From contig NW_024470383.1 in NCBI RefSeq assembly GCF_900496995.4, forward strand, positions 124,001 through 188,000: a stretch of 64,000 bases of DNA, in the 5' to 3' direction. The position numbers were made by a program, and so were the translations under genes. Of this stretch, positions 1-10,779 are shown piece after piece (within the stretch, counting starts at the first letter, position 1; each line of letters begins with the position of its first letter). Origin of the DNA: Aquila chrysaetos chrysaetos. Its lineage: Eukaryota; Chordata; Aves; Accipitriformes; Accipitridae. The notes beneath the pieces are model-generated. The model was not told where the DNA came from, ran no database searches, and was given only the letters and a program-made list of their open reading frames with translations.

Positions 1-13
1 TTTGTGATTGCAG

Positions 14-288
14 GTTGGGTTGCTCTGCCCTATCTCGGCGTCTTTGCCGTCGCGATGATCGTCGCCGGCACCGTCGCCTTCGGTTTCGGCTTCGTGTACA
101 CCTGCGGCTCCGGGGATTTCTGGCGGGGTCTGAGCTGCGTTCGCTGTTGCACCCCAGAAAGGAGAAGAAAATTGGAATTCTCGGAGCAGGAGCCTCAGCC
201 AGGGCAAAGCCCCGACCTGCAGCTCGACTTCGCAGTTGGTGTCTTCCTCTGCTTAACCAAAGCAGCACTTTTTAACGGCATTTCTTAG
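14..288 (+). CDS. IgSF receptor, transmembrane/tail exon only (gene begins outside window)
   Basis: This exon follows a splice acceptor ending at 13 and starts in phase 1. It encodes a hydrophobic segment (GWVALPYLGVFAVAMIVAGT and about 10 more residues, no charged residue) and then a cysteine-rich juxtamembrane stretch (LSCVRCC). It matches the last exon of the intact IgSF gene at 14276-14517. One extra C in the run after the CC pair (positions about 152-156) shifts the reading frame, so the tail here reads CCTPERRRKLEFSE and runs to a stop near 286-288 instead of ending at the equivalent of 14517. Exons 1-3 would lie left of the window. Whether the changed tail is real or a sequencing slip in a C run cannot be told here. 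Confidence 0.7.
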
Positions 289-623
289 CCAAATCCGGCT
301 TTTGCAGAAAAGGGGGGGGGGTGGGGGTGGGAAATGTAGCAGGAGGGGAGGGGAAGATTTTCCTTGCACTGAGTCTTCCCCAGCCTTAAGAACACTTTAT
401 ATTAGCTAAAAGAGGTTAGATGATAGATATATTTATAACTTTTAGAAAACTATTTAATACCAGTTATTTATTTTTTTTCTATTTTAGGACCATTTCCAGC
501 TGCTCAGTTTTTCCTTCCCTTGAAATTTGGGAGGGGGGGGGTGGTTCCTTTATGCCAGCCAGTATTTATCAAAGGCAAATATTCTGCTTTTTGTCTCTGT
601 TTACATAGGAAAAATATGGAAGA

Positions 624-629
624 AATAAA
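624..629 (+). promoter_or_regulatory. Candidate polyadenylation signal of the IgSF gene
   Basis: AATAAA lies about 340 bases after the IgSF stop. The same site is kept in unit 3 (near 28753) but is changed in unit 2, where the stretch near 14880 reads AAAAAAGAAATC. Placement is plausible for a 3' UTR but no transcript supports it. Confidence 0.4.
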
Positions 630-3600
630 TCGGTGCTCAAACTGAAGGGTTTTTTTCTCTGTATATGTGCTATGGAGATTAACAGTTATTTATTTGTTGA
701 TTTATTGTCTTGTGCTTTTGCCACTATAGTGTTTATTCTTGCATCATCTTTATAAATGGTTTTTCTTATTACCTGTCTGGCGTGATTATTTTTTTTCTGC
801 CAAAAAAGGTGGGGTTTTTGCTGGAAACACTATGTGGGTAAATGGGATTTATTTCGGGGGGGGTGGGTAATAATTTTATATATTTATATAAACAGCGTCA
901 CGGCTAATGAGCATCATTTGGGAATGCAAGGAGGAGGAGGGATGAAGGCTGAGCATCCTATGGGGGAATTAATTGCAGAATTAATTTGTCCCGCGCAAGG
1001 ATGAAGCTGTTTAATTCGTCTGGGGAAGGAAAACAAAAATCTGTATTTCTTTTTGCAGTTGGCACAAAGGCAAAGTCCCAGTTTGAAACCAACTTCCCCC
1101 CATCAGAATTATTAAAAAAAATTCCTCCAGCAGCAAAAAAAAAAACCAGGAAGAAAAGAAGTTTGGGGTTATTTTTCCTCCTTTTTGGGCCCCATACATT
1201 TTTTTTATAATGGCATGTACAGTGAGGATGTGTGAGTTTTTCGCCCATCCGTGGACCCACCAGTGATGGGCACATGGGTGGGACAGGCATAGTCACTATG
1301 ACTCACCAGCACAGACCAGAATGTGGCAAAATTCACTGGCGTACTTGGGCAACGCCCTTTCCTGTAGCCCTGGGATTGATTTTTCTTGTCAATTTTTATC
1401 GTGCCTGACCCTCGTTTTCATCTGCTGGGCTTCCCCCTCTTTCTTACTGCCAACCTCCTCCACCCCCTCCTCACGCCTAACGCCTTCTGTAAGTCTAAAC
1501 TCCTTTTTTTAGGAAAATAAAGAGCGGAAATAAAGAGAGAAGAGTTAGGGGTGGTCGAGTGGAAAATTCCGCACCGAGCAGCCTCTCGCACCCTTCGAGC
1601 AGGTACTGGGGGGGGCATTGTGTGCAAACTCATGGGTGCCCACCCATGGGTGCTCCTGGGTTGCGGGAGATGCTGCCATGAAGGCAGCTGTGATACAACC
1701 GTGTTCATCTCGCGTGCAGAAGGAGAGGAAGAAAAATAACACGTTTATGTAAAAAAAAAAAAAAAGATACTTTTGGCAGAAAAGCTGGAAAAATTCCCTG
1801 CGATGCCACTGCAGCCAAGCCCCAAACCCAACGGGGGTTTTTTTCCTTCCCTCCCCAGCCAGCCCAAGGCTTTTGTGATACTCTGGAGTTTCTCCTCTTC
1901 CCTAAATCCTGTCTTTTATCCCTCTTTTTTTTTTTTCCCCCTGCTTATAAGAAATATAGGGACAAACATGCTCAGAGCGGTAAGGGGGGATCTCTTCTTC
2001 ACCACCCAACCTTTCATGCCAAGCAGCCAATTTGATCCCTTTCCTATAAGGATGCTTTGCTCCATTTATAATCCTCACTTTTAAGCATGAAGTTTTGTGG
2101 GTTTTTTTTTTTGTAATAAAAGGAAATTATTTAAGGAAAAATTAAACCAAGTGACTTACCAGGATGCCTGGATGGGGGGGGATGTTGCCGCGGGGGCACC
2201 GCCCTGTCGTGACCTGCAAGTCTGGTTCCAAGACCATTATAAAGTGCTGTCGCCAGCCCTAAAAAAAAAGAGACAATAATTTAAAAAAAATAAGATAAAT
2301 CACCTGTGGGTTGCAGGGAATACAAGGTGCTGCCCCAGCACCTCTGCCTGAAGCGCTCGCGCTGTTTTTTGCCGACGTTTTGATTCCTGGCAGTGAGCAA
2401 AGAGGAAAACCTCTCCCTGAGGAAGGAAGAGGAGGACGCAGGGGAGTTTCGGGGGCAGGCAGCCCAGCTGGCGCCACATGGATCCCCTTTTGGGTCAAAT
2501 AATGAGAATATTCGTCATTTGTTAAATTTTTTCCCAATTTTGGTCTTTTTTTTTTTTTAATCCCCTCACCCATATAATTTTCCAGGGCTTGGGGGTAAAT
2601 TGAAAAAGCTTTTCCTTTTATTGTCATCTATGCTCGTCGGTCCTGCCCAAATCCGGCCGGCCAGACACGCAAAAGAAAGCAGAAGTAATTTTAAAATTTA
2701 AACCAAAAACAACTTCAGGCTGTAATTGCAAGCAGTAACAGAACTAGCCGCAGGGGGGTACCAGAGACTAAGACAGTTCTGGATGCACATTCGCTTCCTT
2801 TAAAAAGAAATTGCTTTGCCTGTTAAGTAGGAAAGATTTAATTTATATTTTGGAGGGTTGTTTAGTTCTTTAGAGTTTTTGTAGCTTTTAAAATTTTTTT
2901 TAGGATTTTAGTTCTTTAGGTTTTTATATTTCTTGAGTTTTTTAGTTCTTCCATTCTTTAGGTTTTTATTTAATAACTCCCCAGACCAGCTGGATCCAGG
3001 GGGGCTTCTCAGCTCTGCAGGAAGCAGAAAAGCTTCCAAGACGGCTTTGATGCGAACAGCTATCCCAACCCCGGCCAATGATTTGAAGACCGCGGCCATG
3101 TCCTAGACCACATCTCACGAAGCCACTAAGAAAGCCTGGAAAATATCATTGCAACTCACCCAAAACTCGCTTTTCGGAGAGCACCTTTAACAAATAGCAG
3201 GTAGTCTTTAAAAAAAGGATCTGCTTTTTGGATGCTTGAGGCACTCAGCAATGCTAAAAGATGCTCCAGGTTGGGCGGGAGAAGAGTTTTGTCTGTCAGC
3301 CCCTCACACTTCACCCACCTAAAGCAGTTTTTTTCCCCTCACATCGATGTGCAAAGGCTGGGAAAAACCTAAAATAAGAGGAAAGGGCAGCTACTGAAGC
3401 GTTTTCCACTGTGCTTCAATGGAAGCAGGTGATTAAGGGCAGCGCCAGAATAGGTTCATTAACCAACAATAAATTTTTATTGCATATAGTCGCCACAAGT
3501 AATTACTCAGTGCTGTAACAAATGGGAATAACGTATTGTGCAGAAAAACCATCTCAAAAGCGTCAGCTGCTTAAAAAAAACAACCACCTTTAAAACCGAT

Positions 3601-4344
3601 GCATGTGAATTAAGCAGCGCCTGGTGCAATGAGACAGAACCGAAGAGAGATCACAAAATGCAGTAAAAAAAAGGGGGGGGGCAAAGTTTTGCCTGTTCAT
3701 CCATCAATTTTTTTGAGATTTCTGGGAAAATTCCTCACTTGGTGTTTTCATTGCAGCTATTCCATCTCCGTCTGATGAATCCTGCAGGGGTGAATCCTGC
3801 GGGTTCAAGGCATGTGGGAAGAACAAAAAATGCAGGTTGTTTTTTTTTCTTTGCTCTTTTCCTCAAAGAGGCCGATAAACACTCAGTATTTCCTCATTAA
3901 CAGCAGAGGTTTAATTCTAGGTCTTTTCCTATTATTAGGATATATATATATATATATATATATTAGATATAATTCTAGGCTTTTTCTCATTTTGTAATGT
4001 TTCACCTCAAATAAAGAAAGGGTGGGACAGTGCACATGTAACTCCATGGAAATGCAAGTGAGGTCTCCTAAGCCAAAAGCATGATATAATAAATTAATGT
4101 CCCATTTTGCAACACTTTTGCAGGCAGAACAGGTCTGAAAAGCACCCAAAAAAGCCTGAATTTAAGCCCGAGCAGCCGCGCTCATCTAAACATCGAGGTG
4201 TGTTGGGATCCAGGGAAAGTGGATTTTGAGCTACAATATTTGAAGCATGTGTTTACCATGGGGAGGGAAATGGGCTGTAACTCTCAGCATTGTTGTTTAA
4301 CCCGCACATGCAATAATAGTAATAGCAATAGTAACAGTAACAAT

Positions 4345-4378
<34 letters not shown>

Positions 4379-5160
4379 GATGATGATGATGATGATGATG
4401 TGATAGATAGTGCCCTACTCCAGGTTAAATTTGGCTGTTTTCCAGCAGTAATTATGAAATTATTGCTAAACAGTTTGGGCGTCGTTTCTCTGATACTGCC
4501 CTCAGACCATCTTGTCTGGTGAAAAATCTCGCCAGCAGCCCAAGGGTGCGTTAAAAGCCCTCAAAAATACTAAATTTGGTTGTCACTGAGTGTTACACGA
4601 TGCTAAAACAGCAGCTGATCTGAAGACGGTCCTTTCGCAGGGTGAGGATGCGCACGGAGGGGGAGCAGGAACCGTTTCCCCAGGGTCTGGGCTGTGCTGG
4701 GCTAAACCCTGTTGATCCCAGGAGACAGAGCTGCCAACTCCACGAGCCAAGGACTTCCATAATTCTGCCCCCAAAAACCCTCACTTTGGTGAAACATTGC
4801 TGGGAGACCATCTGAGAAGACAGTGATCACCAAATTGCTGAAAGAGGAGAAACCAAAGGATTTCATCAGTCCTGGGAAAAAGCTGGATCCTTTAGCTATT
4901 ACTGCTAAATACCACTAAAAATTAAAGTGCTGCTAAAATCCTACTATCCTCACGTTGACACCTTCACCCACAGTCCCCAAGTTGAGATGCTCGTCAAAAA
5001 AAAGGCTCTCCTGGACGTTGTTGTCCGTGCAAATGTGTCAGCTTTCATCAAGATGAGATGCTTGAAAGTCTTTCCTGGACACAGCGTTCCATGAAAATGT
5101 ACAGAGAAAACCTTCTCTTTTACTCCTCCTTTTTTTAAAAAAAACCTTTTACACCTAACC
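630..5160. other. Non-coding spacer of the tandem unit
   Basis: About 4.5 kb with no exon I can support. It contains T-rich and G-rich homopolymers, a T-rich block near 2850-2970 with loose repeats of TTTAGTTCTTTAGG, a TA run at about 3938-3963 and a trinucleotide microsatellite at about 4311-4400. Short open frames here are not conserved as proteins between the three copies. The same spacer is present at about 14900-19430 and 28760-33300. Confidence 0.7.
4311..4400 (+). repeat. AAT/ATG trinucleotide microsatellite
   Basis: A run of AATAGT/AAT units grading into GATGATGAT. It is present in all three units (about 18570-18658 and 32440-32534) with different repeat numbers, so it is useful for telling the copies apart. 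Confidence 0.9.
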
Positions 5161-5279
5161 TCACTGGCATGTTAAGGCGAAGACGTCACCTTCTTTCTCC
5201 AACCAGTTGGAGCTGGTTGCTCCAACCTTGACTTGGCAGATCCTCCCCAATCCTGCCGCTGTCCCACCCCCCGGAGCTG

Positions 5280-5440
5280 TGTCCTTGGAGAGAACAATCT
5301 GACTTTTGATGCGTGGAAGTTTCTTCGCCTTCATCTTGCTCTTGATACAGAGCCACCTACGGTCACAGGTTGACTTGGCGGCTTTGCAGCTTAGGCTTTT
5401 ACCGAAGACGAGAGCAGCAAATTCTTGGAGGTCTTGCAAG
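5280..5440 (-). pseudogene. Candidate C-type lectin terminal-exon relic, unit 1
   Basis: Read on the minus strand this gives EFAALVFGKSLSCKAAKSTC followed by DRRWLCIKSKMK, which resembles the final CTLD strand in which a tryptophan is followed two residues on by the last cysteine (W-x-C-x-K). The alanine-alanine-leucine where lectins usually have CAYL and the cysteine just before the DRRW stretch also fit. No upstream CTLD exon with a WIGL motif is found nearby and the frame is interrupted upstream, so this is at most an isolated leftover exon. An unrelated open frame remains possible. Confidence 0.35.
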
Positions 5441-5960
5441 CATTGTCCATCCTTGCAGCATTTCCGCATACTCGTGAGGTGTCAGGAGGCTTTTCTCAGC
5501 CAACCAAGCCTGAAGGTTGCTGCTTTCACTTCACGAAAAGTGGGAAAAGAAAAAAGCCTATGGCATTTGCCCACTTTTCCGGTCGCACGGTGCAAGGCTG
5601 CAGACATCTTGCTAAGCTTCAGCCTCTAGAGTCCTTCCAGAGTCATCGGTACAGCTACGGCTTTCCTCTTGCTCTGACATTTAATTGTGGTGGGGTTATG
5701 AATAAGTCATTAGCAGGTGTGAACCGCAAGGGTAATTGCACTCAATTCCTGTCAGTAACCACCAGATACTTTTCCTTGGTCATATGGCAAAGTTGGGTTG
5801 GCAAATGCAGACACGTAATAACTTTGGTTCTTCTCAGCAAATTTTGGCAATAGGTTTTTTCTCTGAGTTTGCTTTTTCTGTGGGTTTTTTTTGAGGTTTT
5901 TGTTTTGTTTCCCTACCGTGCACCAGGTATTTGGGTTTAAGGAGCACTCCCCGCAGCCCC

Positions 5961-6022
5961 TTAGGAGCTGATGCAAAGGTTTTGAGCCCGTCTCGTCCCG
6001 TTGCCCTTGCTCGGGCTCTGCA
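5961..6022 (-). pseudogene. Tail fragment of a CLEC2-like lectin gene, unit 1
   Basis: These 62 bases match the last 62 coding bases of the CLEC2-like gene at 34099-34160, including its stop codon (the complement TTA is at 5961-5963). In this unit they are joined at 6022/6023 to a B30.2 exon in the opposite direction, so only about 20 codons of the lectin reading frame are present. Which neighbour is ancestral is not decided by this window. Confidence 0.6.
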
Positions 6023-6402
6023 TGTTGGGCAGCGAGGGCTTCACCTCGGGCCGTCGCTACTGGGAGGTGGAAGCGAACGGGCGCTTCTGGGCCGTTGGGG
6101 TGGCCCGTGAGTCGGTTCAGAGGAAAGGCCGGATCCTCTTCAAGCCTAATACTGAGATTTGGGGCTTGCAGCAGTACGATGAGCTCTGTGTGGCCCTCAT
6201 AGCTCCTTCCAACACCTCCGTCCCACTCCTCAACGGGGAGATAGGCATCTACCTGGACTAGGAGGTGGGACAGGTCTCCTTCTATGCTGTTGGCAGCCGC
6301 CAACGCATCTTCACCTTCCCCGTGGCTTCCTTCAGCGGAGAAAAGGTCTTCCTCTACTTCTGCGTGCTCCTCTCCACCATCAAACTGTCCCCAAAGGGTT
6401 GA
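6023..6402 (+). pseudogene. Truncated B30.2/SPRY exon, unit 1
   Basis: The plus strand reads [17 protein letters not shown], then [17 protein letters not shown], then a region ending IGIYLD, then EVGQVSFYAVGSRQRIFTFP and ASFSGEKVFLYF. This is the SPRY half of a B30.2 domain as found in butyrophilins and TRIM proteins ([16 protein letters not shown], the VGVARESV strand, the IGVYLDYExGxVSFY strand). The PRY half is absent, since the domain starts abruptly at the joint with the lectin tail. A stop codon TAG (6259-6261) sits where the family has tyrosine in LDYE, so the exon cannot encode a full domain. The last strands after LYF also leave the family consensus. It is a relic, perhaps carried along from a neighbouring butyrophilin- or TRIM-type gene. 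Confidence 0.85.
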
Positions 6403-6864
6403 TGCGTTGGCAGGGTCCCCCCAAAGCTGGTTGCTCCACAGTGCTTGGAAACACTCCTTGATGCTCCTCAACTCTTATTTTCCAGGTCTTGGAGTCATTT
6501 CCACCTCAGCTCATGGTCCTACCTCCATCTTAGATGTCTCCGTTTTGGGTTATATCCAGGGGCTTTTGGGTCCGAGCTCAGCGTGGCTCATCTCATCTAA
6601 AAGCCGCTGTTGTTAAATTCATCCAAAGCTCGTTGACGGGAGCTGGGCTTCACTTAGCTGGTTTTGAGGCGAAAACGTGGGGCTTCCTCCCAAACTCAGC
6701 CCCCTCTGAAGGTTTCTTTTACTGACCTCAATGCCCATCACTAGCCGGGCTTCCAACCCAAAATTAAAAATCTTGATTTTTGCAGGCTTTGTGTTAATAC
6801 CAGCCGCTCGCTACCTCAGTTTAAAACCGATTTTGTCACCACAAGGATGTGCTCGCGCTCGCTT

Positions 6865-6892
6865 CCCCCCCCCCCCCCCCCCCCCCCCCCCC
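6865..6892 (+). repeat. Poly-C run
   Basis: An uninterrupted run of 28 C bases. In unit 2 the same place (about 21126-21180) is a longer C tract broken by A bases. Length in such runs is often wrong in assemblies. Confidence 0.9.
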
Positions 6893-7029
6893 ATTTTCTT
6901 CTGCTGTTCTCCATGCTCAGGATGTATTTCCAAGTAATTAATGTGCAATTGATTATAAATGTGCTAAGGATATAATAAACTTTTTTTTTTTTTTTTTGCT
7001 ATAATAAGGAGGCGGCATCTGCATTTGAC

Positions 7030-7320
7030 CCACCACCAAGCTGCCCCAGTCCCACAAAGACCCCCCCAAGGCTGCCTTGGGCCCCCAGGACCCCCCAGAG
7101 CTGCCCCACGTGGGATCTCAAAGGCTGCCCTCGTCCCCCCCAGCTTCTTTGGTCCCCCAAACCCCTCAAGACCCCCCCCAGAGCTGCCCCACCTGGGACC
7201 CCAAAGGCTGCCCTGGCCTCGCAACACCTCCTTGGTCCCCTGGGACCCCCAAGAACCCCTCCCCAGGGCTTTCCCACATGGGATCCCAGACCCAGCAGTT
7301 CATGTTTACATTAAATCCAA
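7030..7320 (+). repeat. C-rich minisatellite, ~60-70 bp units
   Basis: Several imperfect copies of a unit containing CAGAGCTGCCCCAC, TGGGATCCCAAAGGCTGCC and TTGGTCCCC. Open frames through it read as proline-rich strings in several frames on both strands, the mark of composition rather than coding. The unit 2 copy lies at about 21310-21600. Confidence 0.8.
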
Positions 7321-7701
7321 GCAACCAAAACATTTTTCCAACCCTATCCCATGTCCCGCCTCTCCCCCCAGCTGCCATCGTGCGGAGGTGGGAGAAAACC
7401 TCTGCCAAAAAAGAAACCACCGCAAGCCAAAACCCACCAGCAAATTCAGTGTTGCCCTTGGAGGCAGCGGCCTTGGCAGCCTTATTTGGAAGAAAACCCT
7501 ATTTTTTTCCCTCCCCCCCAGCACTAAAACATCCTTAATTTTTTAATTTCCAAACCCATTTCCAACATTTTATTTCAAGCTTTGAGCAAAAAGGCATCAG
7601 GAAGCGGCTGAGCATCCCCGGGTTGTGGCGGGTGGGTGGCAACACCGGGACCCCCTCCCTGCCATGTGGGTTATTCAACATCAGGACCCCCCCCATGTGG
7701 G

Positions 7702-8400
7702 TTATTTCCCAGTGCAGGATGCGGCCTCGGTGCTGCAGCGGGAGCTGCTCAGCCCCTTCTCCTCCTTCGAATAAGCGCAGCCGCTCTCCCTGCGGATGGG
7801 CCACCTGCACGGGGAGGGGGGTAAAAGGTGGGATCGGGGGGGCTTTATCCATCCTCCACCCCAAAATTTCCCCCTTCCCCCCCCCCCATCCAATCTCACC
7901 TGGAGGTGTTACGCTCAGCACCGCTTGGCCGCATCCAGATGGTGCCGTTGCGGCGGATGCCGAGCCAATGCGCCGTGAGCCCTTTGTAGCCGTGCAGAAA
8001 GTCCTATGGGAAGCAAAAATGGGATGATGGGGGGGATTTCCCTCCCCCCAAAAAACCCAAATCACCCCAAGACACCCCCACACCCCCCACCAGCTCCGCC
8101 GTGCGGTCGGTGCCGGCCGACGTGGCCCCCCCCGGGTCTGGCAGCGGTCCCGGCTCGCCGACCGGTCGCCTTCGGCCTCGGAAGCGAAGTAGCAGCGTCG
8201 ACCGAAGCCCACCCGACCGTCGGGGCAGGGGGCTCGGGGCTGGGGGACCCCCCCGGCCGGCGTCACCCCCCAGGAGGGTGCCGAGGAGGAGGAAGAGGAG
8301 GGTGAAGGCCAGCATCCGTGCCACCGCCGCGCACAGGCAGCTGAGCAGCAGGCAGGGCTGCCTGGGGTTGGGGGGCTGCTGGGAGAAACACCCCAAAATG
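7702..8400 (-). CDS. Compact C-type lectin-like receptor gene (B-lec/CLEC2-like), unit 1
   Basis: Four minus-strand exons can be read. The transmembrane exon (about 8267-8400) gives CLLLSCLCAAVARMLAFTLL followed by more leucines. CTLD exon 1 (about 8091-8232) gives CPDGRVGFGRRCYFASEAEG and ends TDRTAEL. CTLD exon 2 (7900-8003, 104 nt) gives DFLHGYKGLTAHWLGIRRNG. CTLD exon 3 (7702-7804) gives CAYSKEEKGLSSSRCSTEAA and ends SCTGK-stop. The KGLTAHWLGI and GLSSSRCSTE motifs match the CLEC2-like genes further right. Introns would be only about 95, 87 and 34 bases; the last is below normal intron size, so either the exons are fused with a one-base frame change in a G/C run or the splice sites differ. 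The usual tryptophan of the last strand (W-x-C) is serine or alanine here. No ATG is visible in frame upstream of the membrane segment; the start may lie in the minisatellite or be lost. A young pseudogene is quite possible. Confidence 0.6.
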
Positions 8401-8454
8401 GGGAGGAGGAGGAGGAGGAGGGGGCTGCCGTCCTGGCTGCAACGCGCTGAAGCA

Positions 8455-8960
8455 CGATGCGGAGCCCCGATATCCTACAGCCCTTCGGGGCACCCCGATA
8501 TCCTGCACCCCTTGGTCCACCCCAATGCAGAGCCCCAGTATCCTGCGCCCCAATATCCTGCACCCCCTTGGTGTACCCCAATGCGGAGTCCCGATATCCT
8601 GCACCCCCCTGGTGCCCCCAATATCCTGCACCCTTCGCAGCACCCCGATACCTTGCACCCTTCGGGGCATCCCAATGCAGAGCCCCGATATTGGGCACCC
8701 CAATATCCTGCAACCCAATGCAGACCCCCAATATCCTGCACCCCAATATCCTGCACTCCTTGGTGCCGCCCAATATCCTGCACCCCTTGTTCCACCCCGA
8801 TGCAGAGCCCCAATATTGTGCACCCCAATATTCTGCACCCCCCTGGTGCCCCCCAATACCCTGCACCCTTCACGGCACCCCAATGCAGAGCCCCAATATC
8901 CATCTTACACCCCTCGGTGCACCCCAAAGCAGCACCCCGATATCCCCCCCCCCCCCCCGC
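8455..8960 (+). repeat. C-rich minisatellite (ATCCTGCACCCC type), unit 1
   Basis: About 500 bases of repeats built from CCCCGATATCCTGCACCCC, TGGTGCACCCCAATGCAGAG and similar strings, with a basic period near 28-32 bases and a looser higher-order period near 60. All three frames on both strands stay open over long stretches (reading as YPAP or ILGC-type strings), which explains the large open frames here without any gene. Confidence 0.9.
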
Positions 8961-9789
8961 TCCGTGCACCCCAACACCCAATGCAAATCCGCAGCATTCC
9001 CCCCCCAGGTTTGCCCCCCCCCACCTGCCTGCACACCTTGGCCAGGGTCCCATCGCTCTTCCTCAGCCCTTCGTCTTCCTCCGGACCCCTCCAGGTTCCC
9101 CCCCCACCCCCAAAAAAACACCCAGGAAAATCTGGAAAAAAAACCAACCAAAAAAAAACCCAACAAAATTGGGCAAAACAAGCCCAAATTTGGGGCTGCC
9201 ACCACCCAGGAATAGCAATATCCAGCCCCATGGGGGCAATTTGGGGGGGGCTGGGACTGTCCCCATCCCGTTCCCCGTCACACCTCGGCCTTCCCGGGCG
9301 CCCTCCCCTTCCTCCCAGCTCTATTTTGAGGCCAAATCCTGCAAATCCATAATCCAAAGCCCCCCAAATTGGAAAAGAATGAAGAAAAAAAAACCCAAAA
9401 GCCCACCCCACCCCAAATACCCCATTTTCCCCCCATACCTCCCCACGCCAGGCAACGTGGAAACCACCATGTGCCCAAACCAGCTGGGGCTAGTACTGCC
9501 CCCCCCCCGCCCAAATCCCCCCAAATCCCAAAATTGGCTTTTCCGGCTCCGTTTTGACCAGTTTTCCTCATTGCGAGGCCCGAAGGAGGACGTGGGATCC
9601 AGTCGGAGCAAGGAGACGGGCGGCACCAAATAATCCGATTTTTTTTTGTTTGGAAAAGGGTTTTATTTGGGTCGAGGGGTCCCGGCTCCGGGGGGGGGGG
9701 GAACAGGGGATGGGGGGGATGAGGGTCAGAGGGTGCAAAAAATTGGGGGGGGGGGTGTTGCAAAAAAATAGGGGGGTTAAAAAAAAGGG
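8961..9789. other. C-rich then G-rich low-complexity stretch
   Basis: Long C runs interspersed with AAAA runs, changing to G-rich sequence after about 9650. It contains stretches such as CACCTTGGCCAGGGTCCCATC that look like ordinary single-copy sequence, but no exon with splice sites could be supported. It is repeated at about 22681-23565. Confidence 0.5.
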
Positions 9790-10680
9790 GGGGGCTGGAA
9801 AAAGATAGGCTGTATATATTAATGTATATACACTATATGTCAACTATGGATACACACTACAGTATATAGTGTGTATATGGAGAGTATATATAGCCTGTGT
9901 ATATATTTAGTATACATAGTGTGTGTACATATACTATGTAGTATATATACTGCATGGCATAGCATATTTACCACATAATATACATACCATATGGTATATA
10001 TACCATATAGTCTCTCTAGTATACTATACTAATAGTAGTATAGTAGTATAGTAGTATATACTATATTATACTAGCACTAGTACAGTATACATCGTACACT
10101 AACACTGTATTATATATACTATACAAATAGTATACTGTATGTGTTAGTGTCTATGTATACACACACACATACAGTGTCTCTCTGTATATATACACCCACA
10201 CTAACACTATATAGAATACCTACAGTACGCCATTAGTGTAGTTGTCCTGGTTTTGGCTGAGATAGAGACAACATATGATATATATGAGAATAGTACGTGT
10301 AGTGCAGTGTATCTATACATACTACATATAGCATACGTGGTGTATATATATACTACTATATATACACATATACTATATACTATGTATAGACACACTATAA
10401 ACTATATATACAGTAGATATACTATATATACACACTATTGCTGTATTATGTATGTATATATTTATATATATGGACACACATTGTATACTATTAGTGTCAT
10501 ATACAGACTTTAGTGTATATATACACACTGTATATAGTATATATATTATATATATACACACTATTTATGTGTTATATAGGTAGATATATTTATACATATA
10601 TATGGATACTGACACACAGTATACTAGTAGTGTCGTAGATAGACGTTAGTGCATATATAGACACTAGATATCCTTTATAC
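9790..10680. repeat. AT-rich TATA/CACA satellite, unit 1
   Basis: About 0.9 kb made of TATATA, TAGTATA, ACACAC and GTGTATA strings with many short perfect inverted repeats (for example CATATGGTATATATACCATATG). Tyrosine-rich open frames here are by-products of composition. Such tracts can form cruciforms and are common break and slippage sites. Its copy in unit 2 is at about 23570-24425 and is almost identical. Confidence 0.9.
10243..10272 (+). mobile_element. Short LTR-end fragment inside the AT-rich satellite
   Basis: TGTCCTGGTTTTGGCTGAGA and the next bases match the 5' end of the solo LTR family found at 53830-54410 (read on its own strand) and at 36025-36460. Only about 30 bases are recognisable. 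It recurs in unit 2 at about 24003-24032. It is a fossil scrap; the parent element is not visible. Confidence 0.5.
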
Positions 10681-10779
10681 ACCACCCACTATCCGCATCA
10701 TAGGCTGTGTATCCACTACATCCAGTATATAGAACAGCATCTCTGCTGCCTCCCCGCACACCCTCTCTGGATGCTCTAC

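Noticed and set aside
5752-6471. A 239-codon minus-strand open frame
   Set aside because: It is the antisense of the B30.2 exon; the plus strand has the clear SPRY motifs.
7535-9633. Very long open frames on both strands (up to ~510 codons) across the C-rich minisatellites
   Set aside because: All frames are open at once because the repeats lack stop codons; the products are simple YPAP/ILGC-type repeats with no domain. Only the short lectin exons inside this interval have family motifs.
9790-10680. Tyrosine/isoleucine-rich open frames in the AT-rich satellite
   Set aside because: Pure composition effect of TATA/CACA repeats.
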